Source: Trichomonas tenax
Lineage: Eukaryota > Parabasalia > Trichomonadida > Trichomonadidae
Length of the DNA stretch: 24,897 nt
Reading direction: 5' to 3'
NCBI GenBank assembly: GCA_023091735.1
Contig: JALKBU010000781.1
Coordinates: 1-24,897, forward strand
Of this stretch, positions 7,248 through 15,800 are shown piece by piece. Both the position numbers and the translations under genes were made by a program. The notes beneath the pieces are model-generated. The model made no database searches. It was not told the origin of the DNA and worked only from the letters and a program-made list of their open reading frames with translations. Within the stretch, counting starts at the first letter, position 1. The number at the start of each line of letters is the position of its first letter.

Positions 7248-7946
7248 ATGTATTCAGGTAATGGTCTCTTTTCTTTAATTCAAGCACTCTCGAAACCATT
7301 AAATGTAGATGAACAAGCGACAAATCCTGCAACAGAAAAGCCTAGAACTGCCGAAGAAAAGGAAAAAATTTATGAAATTTCTACACCTATTTCTATTCCG
7401 GTAAAAAATGACGAAGATGACGATCACGTACAAATTATTGAACCTCAAGCACCGCCAAAGCCGCAAAAAACAGAAACACAAGAAAACAATGCCGAAAATA
7501 AGCAGAATATGACACCAAAGCAAGAACCGGTTAAGATAAATTCAGAGCCAGTAATATCCACCCTCAAAGTTGATCCCAATACTGCAAATTACCTTAAACA
7601 AGTTTTTGAGAAAATTCATTCTCAAGGTCAAACTAAACCACGCGAAACTAAAAAGACTATAGAAGATCCAAAGCCTATACATCCACCCCCAAAGCCACAA
7701 AATATTCCAACTAAAAAATTATCAAAATCAGAAAAAGAAGCTGTCAACAACAGGATTTCAAATATGCTTAAAATCAAAGAGCGTGAAAAGCGTCATGAGA
7801 TAATTGGCTGCAGACAATTTGAACAAGGTTTACATTTTGCATTACAACTCCCAAGTGGTGAAATCCACTGGATATCTAATGCAGAAATGAAAGAGAAACA
7901 TCTTGGTTTACTATTCAAATATTATGAAGATCACTTGGAAATATAA
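7248..7946 (+). CDS. Chromo-shadow-domain protein (HP1-like C-terminus, no chromodomain seen)
   Basis: The protein has 232 residues. Residues ~20-165 are low-complexity and rich in K, P, E and Q, so probably disordered. The last ~50 (183-230) align along their length to the HP1 chromo shadow domain. HEIIG matches the EKIIG start, LHFALQLPSGE the central strands, and WISNAEMKEKHL plus LLFKYYEDHL the segment ending in FYEERL in HP1, without gaps after the loop. This domain dimerises and binds partner peptides in heterochromatin. No N-terminal chromodomain is visible. Residues 55-64 (acidic run, then VQII) fit a SUMO-interaction motif. The frame is open upstream to 7164, but the first ATG is 7248, just after an initiator-like TCACTTTTCA. 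The assignment comes from reading the pattern only. Confidence 0.65.
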   Translation: MYSGNGLFSLIQALSKPLNVDEQATNPATEKPRTAEEKEKIYEISTPISIPVKNDEDDDHVQIIEPQAPPKPQKTETQENNAENKQNMTPKQEPVKINSEPVISTLKVDPNTANYLKQVFEKIHSQGQTKPRETKKTIEDPKPIHPPPKPQNIPTKKLSKSEKEAVNNRISNMLKIKEREKRHEIIGCRQFEQGLHFALQLPSGEIHWISNAEMKEKHLGLLFKYYEDHLEI

Positions 7947-8393
7947 GATTTTAATCTTTCAGAAAACAAAGAAATTACATTTGTAATATCTTCCATATTA
8001 TTTGTTTTGTATAATATCAAAATATGCTATTGAAAACATCAGGTTCACATTTTCCTCCAATGAATTTCACAACGTGGACGTTTGATAATGCTTTACATGT
8101 ATCCTTGCCATTTCTTAGCATCAATGCCTAATGAAATAGGCATATTTGTTAAATAATTAAAATTGCTATTTCTATCACTACTCTTCTTCGTGTTTTTCAG
8201 TTTATCGGGACTGAGTGAAGTTAGGATTAACATATGTTTAAATAAAAAATGTATCTATGTAATCAAAATAAATTCAATTGCTGGTTCTTTCCAATATTCG
8301 ATTTACACTGACCAGATGCAGTGACAACGTGACTCGAAGTTGCTGTCGTTGTTTCAGTCATCAATATAAGCATCGATATAGATTTAAAGAAGC
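7947..8393. other. Intergenic, short hairpin only
   Basis: No gene is seen. TGCCTA/TAGGCA (8125-8142) forms a 6-bp hairpin. A partial element, TTTACATGTAT, lies at 8092-8102. Confidence 0.5.
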
Positions 8394-8425
8394 TGACATG
8401 TAAATACTCTAATTTGACAGGTAAA
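8394..8425 (-). promoter_or_regulatory. TTTACATGTCA element and a near copy, reverse orientation
   Basis: TGACATGTAAA (8394-8404) is exact on the minus strand. TGACAGGTAAA (8415-8425) has one mismatch and lies 21 bp away, the same spacing as in the 1013-1068 cluster. They lie about 380-410 bp upstream of beta-amylase. Confidence 0.45.
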
Positions 8426-8547
8426 TAAACGTTTTATCTCAAAATTACATATTTTTATATTCCACCCGGATGTCAATACAGAATTTGTTGTCGCTACAGA
8501 ATATCGAAGAAAAAAGCAATATTACAAAAGCCTATTGAAACTGATCA

Positions 8548-8612
8548 TGTCATGTAAATCAATAAGGTTATATCTACAGCATTTACATGTCATATTATTA
8601 ATTTACATGGCA
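8548..8612. promoter_or_regulatory. Three TTTACATG-type elements upstream of beta-amylase
   Basis: TGTCATGTAAA (8548-8558, reverse copy of TTTACATGACA), TTTACATGTCA (8582-8592) and the one-mismatch TTTACATGGCA (8602-8612) lie 190-254 bp before the beta-amylase ATG. Confidence 0.5.
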
Positions 8613-8789
8613 GCCAATTAGAGATAGCGCTCTTTTTATTCGCAATTTTTCCGTTTCAGCATTTCTACCCCAATTACATCAAAAAAATTTCGTGAAGAAC
8701 ATTTTTTGTAAACATGTCAAAGATTCTGTAAACCATACAAAATTAGCTTCCGTGTGTTCTGAATATATTGTGAGAGAAGATCAATTCAT

Positions 8790-8802
8790 TCATTTTTCAT
8801 AA
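8790..8802 (+). promoter_or_regulatory. Initiator of the beta-amylase gene
   Basis: TCATTTTTCATAA matches the trichomonad initiator at 12 of 13 positions. The expected transcription start (A at 8792) gives a leader of about 10 bases and supports the ATG at 8802. Confidence 0.7.
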
Positions 8803-10091
8803 TGCTCCCTTTGCTCGCTTCTCATGCTCTTAGCGGCGCAAAGTTTTACGTCATGGCCACGTTGAATTTGCTTGACGAGAACCAGAACTTCGTCAATGAA
8901 GGCCAATTCACTTACTATTTAGACAAGCTCAGAGATGCTGGCGTCGACGGCATCATGATCGACATCTGGTGGGGCCTCACCGAACAGACAGAAAAGAACT
9001 ACATTTGGAAAGGTTATTCTAGAGCATTCGATTTAATCAAACAAAGAAACATGAAGATTATCCCAGTTTTCTCATTCCACCAGTGCGGCGGCAACGTCGG
9101 TGACGATTGCTCGATCTATCTTCCAGATTTCGTTCGTAACTCTGCAAAGGCTCCATTCTTCCTTGATGCCGGCGGAAAGGACGACAAGGAATACATTTCT
9201 TTCGCTTATGACAACATCGCTATTACACCATCAGGCAGAACCCCACTCAACTGCTATAGAGACTGGATGGTCGCTTTTAAGACTGAGTTCGGCTCTTTGA
9301 TCGACTCCGGTGCTATCGCTGAGCTCGAAATCGGCCTCGGCGCTTGCGGTGAACTTCGATATCCATCATATCAGTCATGGAAGGGCTGGAACTACCCAGG
9401 TTGCGGCGAATTCCAGGCCTACGACTCAGAGTTCACAAAGCAGCTCACACAAGATGCCATCGCTGCTGGTCACTCAGACTGGGGCCACCATCCTTACAAC
9501 ATCGGCGATTGGAACACACAGCCAGGAGGCTCTGAATTCTGGCGTGATGGCACATCCCAGGGCTGGTCCTCTGCTTACGGCAGATGGTACATCAAGTGGT
9601 ACGCTCAGAAGCTCAATGCTCACGGTGATAGAGTTCTCGCAATTGCTCGTGAAGTCTACCCACAGACACACATTTCTGCTAAGATCTCTGGCATCCACTG
9701 GTGGTACATGACAGGCTGCCACTGCGCAGAAGCCACAGCAGGATTCAACAACTTCTATGACTACGATGGCTACAGAGATTTGCTCACAGTCTTCAAGAAG
9801 TACAACGCCGACGTTTGCTTCACATGCCTTGAGATGACAGCTGGTGGCTCTGGTTCTAATCCACCATACCTCGTCCAGCAGGTCCTCAACGATGCTGCTT
9901 GGGCTGGCCTCAACTTCGAGGGTGAGAACGCTCTTGCTATCTTTGACTGGGGTAACTACCAGAGATGCATTGATTGGGCTCCAAAGGGCCTCAAGGTCTT
10001 CACATACCTTAGAATGTGCGATACACTTATCAACAACTATGATAACTACAACACATTCAAGAACTTCGTTCAGCAGATGCACAGCAAATAA
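8802..10091 (+). CDS. Beta-amylase (GH14), probably secreted
   Basis: This 429-residue enzyme should release maltose from the non-reducing ends of starch or glycogen. Both family 14 signatures are present: HQCGGNVGD (93-101, with the substrate-binding His and Asp) and GACGELRYPSY (180-190, catalytic acid Glu184). The second catalytic Glu is Glu344 in CFTCLEM, and EGENAL (373-378) is also conserved. A short hydrophobic N-terminus (MLPLLASHALSG) fits a brief trichomonad signal peptide. Secretion would fit extracellular digestion of host glycogen. There is no starch-binding domain. Codons are C-ending and the stop is TAAA, both suggesting good expression. The start is fixed by an initiator ending at the ATG. 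Confidence 0.95.
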   Translation: MLPLLASHALSGAKFYVMATLNLLDENQNFVNEGQFTYYLDKLRDAGVDGIMIDIWWGLTEQTEKNYIWKGYSRAFDLIKQRNMKIIPVFSFHQCGGNVGDDCSIYLPDFVRNSAKAPFFLDAGGKDDKEYISFAYDNIAITPSGRTPLNCYRDWMVAFKTEFGSLIDSGAIAELEIGLGACGELRYPSYQSWKGWNYPGCGEFQAYDSEFTKQLTQDAIAAGHSDWGHHPYNIGDWNTQPGGSEFWRDGTSQGWSSAYGRWYIKWYAQKLNAHGDRVLAIAREVYPQTHISAKISGIHWWYMTGCHCAEATAGFNNFYDYDGYRDLLTVFKKYNADVCFTCLEMTAGGSGSNPPYLVQQVLNDAAWAGLNFEGENALAIFDWGNYQRCIDWAPKGLKVFTYLRMCDTLINNYDNYNTFKNFVQQMHSK

Positions 10092-10395
10092 ATTTCCCAA
10101 TATAGGCATCGAACTTCTTTGATGTCTCAATTTTAGGAGTTTAACTTTCTTATAAAAAATCCAGTGCATTTTAACATTTATTCACATCAAAATATATAAA
10201 ATACTATTGGATAAATGAATAAAATATAGCTAACAGCGTGCAGTTTTACACGAATATGATTAAATTCAATAAAAATATTTTATCAAAAGACTGCATTTTT
10301 CATTTATTATTTCATTGAGAACTTTGCATATGCTTACCCTGTTAACGAATTTAAGCAAATAAAAGAAGATTTAACTAACAAAAATTTTTAAACGT
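10092..10395. other. Intergenic, nothing recognised
   Basis: This is the 3' flank of beta-amylase and 5' flank of the next gene. I see no gene, repeat or TTTACATG-type element. Confidence 0.55.
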
Positions 10396-10408
10396 TCATT
10401 TTTCGTTA
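10396..10408 (+). promoter_or_regulatory. Initiator of the coiled-coil protein gene
   Basis: TCATTTTTCGTTA matches the trichomonad initiator TCAYTWYTCATTA at 12 of 13 positions. It lies 14 bases before the ATG at 10422. Confidence 0.7.
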
Positions 10409-10421
10409 TTAAACAACTTCA

Positions 10422-11219
10422 ATGATCGAAACTACTACGGAGCAAGAAAAGATATTGGAACTTGTCGACGGCAAAACTCCTCTCATTTTCCAGATGCCTA
10501 CAATCAAACAACTCAAAGAACCAGAGCAAGATTTCAAACCTACAAAAAATCCGCGATTTTCTGATAGAAGACGGCAAAGAAACGTACAAGAACCATTTGA
10601 GCTAGATTCTTCACGATCAAATAGATCAAGGAAAAAGAAAGAAGAGCAAATTAAGCAATCAAAACTTCTATCACAATTAAATGACGATGTTAATCAAATA
10701 AACCGATTAAATAACCGATTAAAAGCATATGACGAAATGAGGAGTATGAAATACAATCAACTTCAGCAAGAACAAGAAGAATTCTTCTTTAAACCTCTCC
10801 ATTCACGAATCACTAAGGCAATGTCGAAAGAAAACTACGCCAAATATCTTGTTTACAAAGAAAACTTAATAAGAGAATCAGATCAAAATCCAGTTCCAAT
10901 AAGATCGCCTTTGCCTCCAAATAAAGTGCCAACAATCATTGTTTCGCGAAAAGGACTCCAAGATCTGCACACACGCTATAAAGAAAGGAAATTAAGAGAA
11001 GAAAGACTTGATAGAATTATTAATGAAGCGCATGGAATAGAAACACCAGCAAAACTTAAACCATATGAGAGCGGCTTTGATCCTGAATACTATTCAAGAG
11101 TTACTTCTACAAGATTCTATTCTGGAAGACAATCTGACGCAATGCTGCACGGAAAACGGTCTTTCACACAAAAATTCAGCGATTCTATTAATGGAAATAT
11201 TTGCACAATCAAGTATTAA
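10422..11219 (+). CDS. Coiled-coil protein of unknown function
   Basis: The protein has 265 residues with no domain I can name. Residues 40-75 are basic and Ser/Arg-rich. Residues ~75-150 (EEQIKQSKLLSQLNDDV, NRLNNRLKAYDEMR) and ~178-205 (RYKERKLREERLDRI) are strongly helical and likely coiled coil. The C-terminus (from ~212) is Tyr/Ser/Arg-rich (PEYYSRVTSTRFYSGR). There is no signal peptide or membrane segment. The overall look (short, basic, coiled coil) would suit a cytoskeletal or flagellar-apparatus protein, but that is a guess. A near-perfect initiator 14 bases upstream shows it is a real gene with this start. Confidence 0.75.
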   Translation: MIETTTEQEKILELVDGKTPLIFQMPTIKQLKEPEQDFKPTKNPRFSDRRRQRNVQEPFELDSSRSNRSRKKKEEQIKQSKLLSQLNDDVNQINRLNNRLKAYDEMRSMKYNQLQQEQEEFFFKPLHSRITKAMSKENYAKYLVYKENLIRESDQNPVPIRSPLPPNKVPTIIVSRKGLQDLHTRYKERKLREERLDRIINEAHGIETPAKLKPYESGFDPEYYSRVTSTRFYSGRQSDAMLHGKRSFTQKFSDSINGNICTIKY

Positions 11220-11478
11220 TATTATATATATATATTATTTTGTTTATACCATGTTTTTGTTTGTAAATTTTATTGTTATATAGTTTGCATGATCTATGTT
11301 TGAATTGTACTTAGCTAATTCTTAATTTTAAATCAAGAAAAGATAGATATTTCTCTTGATCTAAGCCATAAATTTATAGCACCACTAGTTGTCTATATAT
11401 TAATAATAGTTGCAATATTAGATAGCCTTTGTATTATGATAGAATTTGTTTCACTTGGCATTTTTGAATTTAATAAAC
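11220..11478. other. Intergenic, nothing recognised
   Basis: AT-rich 3' flank of the coiled-coil gene, starting with a TA-dinucleotide run (11220-11236). Confidence 0.5.
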
Positions 11479-11500
11479 AATCTTTAGGCGCCTAAAGATT
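11479..11500. repeat. 22-bp perfect palindrome
   Basis: AATCTTTAGGC and its exact reverse complement meet without a spacer, centred on GGCGCC. It lies about 260 bp after the coiled-coil gene, with no gene overlapping. It could be a dimer binding site or a processing or cruciform hairpin. Confidence 0.75.
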
Positions 11501-11598
11501 CTTCAGGAACAAAACATTGCATACATCAAATATATATTCGGTGATATTTTATTATGATCAAACCGAAACAAGATGTTTTTCAAATGAAATTTAGAAGA

Positions 11599-11810
11599 TG
11601 CTGCAATCCTTCTTTTCTTTCTTCTTTGACTTTGCATCATTCTCATTCTCAAATGTCATTGCAGCAGAATATTTGAAAAGTTATTTCAGAAGCATTCTGT
11701 TGAGTAAATCACTGATTAATTCGAAAAACGAGTCTGAAAGGAAGAACTGTGGACTGAGTTGCTAGCACCTTGGCTACCAGTGCCAATCAAGCATTTAATT
11801 TTTCTTTTCA
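11599..11810 (+). ncRNA. Candidate structured non-coding RNA island
   Basis: A 9-bp stem (TGCTGCAAT, 11599-11607, with ATTGCAGCA, 11658-11666) encloses a 50-base pyrimidine-rich loop. A GC-richer block follows (about 11735-11790), containing TTGGC/GCCAA (11770-11786) with a 7-base loop. An AATTTTTC / T-rich tract follows at about 11797-11809. No known snRNA, snoRNA, RNase P or tRNA motif was recognised. Strand is a guess from the trailing T-tract. Confidence 0.22.
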
Positions 11811-11900
11811 AAGTAAATTTAAACAAATATAGGATATTATTCTTCCAATAATAATTTACAATCACATGACAAATAAAAATTTATTTGTGAAATATTAGTG

Positions 11901-11911
11901 TTTACATGTCA
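11901..11911 (+). promoter_or_regulatory. TTTACATGTCA element, no nearby gene
   Basis: Exact copy followed by AGATAATATCA. There is no convincing gene within 700 bp either way, so either the element is not always a promoter or an unrecognised transcript starts here. Confidence 0.4.
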
Positions 11912-12161
11912 GATAATATCATTTTTATGGCACTTTTTCGTGACAACTCTGGGTGCACAACAATGTTTCAGGATACAGAGCGTCAGCATCAAGAAAACTC
12001 ATTTGGGATTTTTTAACTTTTGAATGACCACATTTAAAAAGTAACTTGTACAAAAAACCGGAAAAATTTAATTTTTTTCGTATTCAAATTGGAAGGTTAA
12101 AGAATGTCATTATATTTCCAATTTTTGAGTGTAGCACAAAAATGTAAATATAATGATAATC

Positions 12162-12296
12162 TGTTTTGAATGTTCGTCTACCACAAAATTTTGAAAAATG
12201 CCGTTGATATACTATTCTGCATTATATCAATTGTCACTTTTAAAGAAGATTTTATTTTTCAATGCATAATGTGTTTTGAATGTTCATGTCCCACAA
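12162..12296 (+). repeat. Direct repeat pair, 110-bp spacing
   Basis: Positions 12162-12186 and 12272-12296 (both begin TGTTTTGAATGTTC and end CCACAA) match at about 22 of 25 positions. A reverse AAAAGTGACAATT (12229-12241) lies between them. Confidence 0.5.
12229..12241 (-). promoter_or_regulatory. AAAAGTGACAATT element, reverse orientation
   Basis: This 13-mer is identical to the core of the tandem pair at 2441-2475 before the PIAS-like gene. No gene is assigned nearby. Confidence 0.35.
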
Positions 12297-12405
12297 TTCT
12301 TAGATGTGTACCATTTTGTGCGTGGATTGAAAAAATTGATTAGTTTACAGCAATTTATAGATTACACACTCAGAAATTTGAAGAGTTTACATTTTTTTGA
12401 AAGGC

Positions 12406-12429
12406 TTTGGTCGCTAAAAAATCAAAATG
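12406..12429 (+). repeat. Short dispersed repeat, copy 2
   Basis: Matches 5959-5982 at 21 of 24 positions in the same orientation. The flanks match poorly. Confidence 0.4.
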
Positions 12430-14196
12430 ATACGATAATTTTTGCTTCAATTTTTTATTTTTTGAAACAACGAAAATGGTCGTGTTCCGGAATTTCTGAG
12501 GTGGTCGTTTATTATTTTCGCAATGCAGGACAGCTTTATGAACTCAGAAGAACATAGACAAATCATGCAGTCTTATAACAAAGGCTAACGATTGGTTGCC
12601 TCGACTAGTTCGGTGCGACTTCATTGACTTATGATCATTAGATGATTCATTTAATTCGCTGCAATGTTATTAATTTCTTATCATTAGATACGTGATTTTT
12701 TTTAAATAGAATATGCTCCATATAACTTTATAATCCCTTTTACACAACTTGTAGTATAAAAGTGACAGAGATTAAATTTATTTTGCCGAAAATTAATTAA
12801 TTATTATACCAATATGAATCTAATATACCTATATGGTTTTTGAGATATTTACATTTTTCAATAACAAAACACAACCAATTCAATAGTTTACATCCTTTCA
12901 CAATACGTTAATTTATATAAAATGTTGATAAAATATATCGCCAAAGCATGGAAAATTGAAATTTACAGAGAAAAATCCAAAATGAAATTACAGTTCACTT
13001 TTACAAAATTGAATATTGTGACAAAATTATTAAAATTGTGTTTTAAAAATGACATCGAAAATAAAAAATACTCATCATTTGTTTAACAATTCATCCAATC
13101 ACAAATATTTCTATGAGATCTGTCAATTCAATCGACCATTATTTTTATCGATGGAGTTCTATATTTTTTGATATCTCGAGATAAAATAAAATACAAAAAG
13201 AAAAATTCAAAGTTTGGGTCTAATAAGCCATAAAACAAAGACAACAATGCCAGAAGAAGATCGCTTTCATACAGAGATATTATGAAAATAACATCTCTTG
13301 TTTAAGGTTCCGCAATATAGGCTCTCAAAATATTCTATGAGCTTGTCTAAAAAACGTATTTCCCACAATTCGATGATTTTTAAGATAGCGAGATCTAGAT
13401 TTACAATGATATTCGATTCTTTGCACATAGCATATCAGAGGGGATTTATTTATATCTCTCGCTTAAAAATCAATCAAAACTTTCAAACCATGGACTTAGA
13501 AAAAAGTCCTGATTTTGGTGAAAATCTAAAACATGTTTTTCTTGCATTAATGCATTTACTGGTCATCACTTAGCAGCATTTTAGTAATAAAAGTACAAAA
13601 CACAAAAGAATAAAAATATGTTAAAAACTTGAATGTTTCTCGATTTCAAGATAAAATTTCCATTTTTTGAAGCATTTTAATCATTGTACTACCAAAATTT
13701 ATTGAAAATATTTGATTTTTGAGAAGAAAACATGCAAATTGTAAAGAAGGTGTGGCACCCTGAATACGCATTCTTGGGGTACCATTTTCTGCTATGCACA
13801 GCAGTGGTAGTACCTAATACCATGACTAATTTGGTTCGTGCGCTAATGTTTAGCAGTTGCAAATTGATTTTTATATTTTTTATCCTATCAATGCATTACA
13901 TGTTATATATAAGAATCCACAAAAATGATACTGCTACATCATATCTCAGCCTATCTTAGATTTATATTGCATAATGATCGAATTCGAACTCGAATCTCCA
14001 TATTCTACTAAGATTTCATTGTTGCATATTGTAATTCCAGTATGTACTTGGTATGGAAAACCTGAAATGATACGATGATAGTATCTTGTCGCTGATATAT
14101 TTTTTTAAAAAATTATTCTCCAAATAATTTCGAATTGAAGACATGATGACCACTACAATGCTAATTTCAAACATGCTAGTATGTTATAATAATGAA
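12430..14196. other. Gene-free AT-rich region
   Basis: Open frames near 12276-12557, 13298-13573 and 13732-13959 are short, lack initiators and show no domains; the first two open only with TTG. Structures seen: the palindrome TATCTCGAGATA (13172-13183) and an imperfect hairpin with ~15-base arms at 13778-13793 and 13800-13814 (GGTAC at the ends, CTGCT/AGCAG near the loop). Confidence 0.5.
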
Positions 14197-14523
14197 TTAC
14201 TCTATAAGTTTTATCAAATATTTTATATCCTTTACAAAACGTATTTCTGTATACGCATTCTTATAACACATATCATGGGTAATAACGATTAATATTAGGT
14301 CAAATTTTATAAAATGGAATTTATATATTAAAGAATATTGCAAATTATAAGTGGCACGATTTGGGGCTTCATTTAGGTGTGATATGCCAACTAAAATTGA
14401 TTCAGATTTCCTAACATCTTGATCTAGGTTAATCCAAATGACTAGCTCACAACTGATATCCCCATGATGGAACAACGCCTCAGCAAAATTTATAGCCGCG
14501 TGACTTGAAGAACCAGAAAACGA
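14197..14523 (-). pseudogene. Possible coding fragment of unknown origin
   Basis: On the minus strand the frame is open from 14523 down to 14197 without an ATG at the start. The first ~60 codons are less AT-rich than their surroundings and read like real protein (AAINFAEALFHHGD, LVIWINLDQDVRKSE, GISHLNEAPNRATYNLQ). The end becomes hydrophobic and AT-rich. A fragment of a decayed gene is possible. No family is recognised, and chance cannot be excluded. Confidence 0.2.
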
Positions 14524-15797
14524 CTACTTACATAGCCAAAAAAATGCAATATATATTTTTTTGTTTAAATAATGAGGTTTTGTTGAATTTTGAGCTAGCC
14601 AGCGTATAATATATGCTATAGAGATGCTGTATTTTAGTATATTTGAGCAAAATAAAATTGAGGGCATAAAACGAACATCTCACAATTATTTTTCGATTTT
14701 AAGCATAAAATATTACTAAACACAAAATGTAGAATATAAAAAGTGAGTCAAAACGGTTTTAAAGGTTAATTTTGAAGGTCTGGCTGGAGTTAATGCATAT
14801 ATTTAACAATGAATATGTATAGGGTATATACTGTTAATGCTATTTATCTAATTATTTTAAAAAATATTTCAAATTCAGAGTACCACACCTTCTAATTGTA
14901 ATATGAATTTAAATTTCACAACAATGCACTGTAATATGAATATTAAACATGAAAGCAAATTATCGAATTGCAATTCAAAACCCTTCTTTTTGAATCTCGG
15001 CTTCTACATCAAGAATATGATTGTATGTTAGTTGAATCCATCTATTATTAATATTGGTTCATGATAATATTAGCAAATGGTAACTTTAAGATCTATGCAA
15101 TGAAATTTTAGGGTCCACTTGTTTATTTTGCTACCTTACCATTACCAACGTATTCTTTAGCATATAAGCATTCAAATATCCATTAAAATGTTAAATGATT
15201 ACGCCATTTTCTTAGGAGATATTAATGATATTGTTAAAAAGTTAAAATTAAGCCGTGATACTTCAAGCAATTAATCCTTAGTATGAGGGGAAACAAAATC
15301 AAGAAAGTGGTTTTTTAGTGAATTTTTAACATTTTCTTGTACTTAAATAAAGCGAAAAATACACCAAAAAAGTGAAGGACGATACAGGAAGTTTGGCCAA
15401 AGCAGACTCTTAAAAATAATTTCACGATTTCAATGAAGAATTCATTTAAAAAGCAAACATCTGAAGATTGCAAGAAACAGAATCAAGTTTGTGATGTTTA
15501 TACATAGTTTTCCCCGAGTGTAACCTCAATTTATAAAAGATTAACTTTTATTTCGCTTCAAATCTACAGCATACCTCTTCTGCCCCAAGTAATTTCTAAA
15601 TGAAATCGCATTCAGCTATATTTAACATCCGTTTACCTCAATGAATATAAGAATTCTAGATAGATTATGCACACGAATTCGCCATGACATTCGACAGCTA
15701 AAGCAATCTGCGATTTAAAATCATCTGTTAATAAATACCGTTAAAAATGATCATTTTTGGTGGTATTAAAAAAAGTGTATATTGTGATCTATTCATA
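14524..15797. other. Gene-free AT-rich region
   Basis: I see no gene, RNA gene, array or copy of the two recurrent elements between the fragment at 14197-14523 and the flavoprotein gene. Confidence 0.5.
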
Positions 15798-15800
15798 AAT

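Noticed and set aside
9310..10169. Other-frame ORFs over beta-amylase
   Set aside because: Shadows of the strongly biased beta-amylase codons.
11971..12000. GATACAGAG sequence resembling the U6 snRNA core
   Set aside because: Neighbouring U6 features (AGATTAGCATGG, 5' stem) do not follow.
12276..12557. 93-codon plus-strand ORF
   Set aside because: Begins with TTG, overlaps the direct repeat and has no domain.
13298..13959. 91- and 75-codon ORFs in the gene-poor region
   Set aside because: AT-rich, no initiator and no domain; the first begins with TTG.
13975..14045. Possible tRNA on the minus strand (B-box-like GATTCGAGTTC)
   Set aside because: No anticodon arm or acceptor stem could be formed, and the B-box-like part is itself palindromic.
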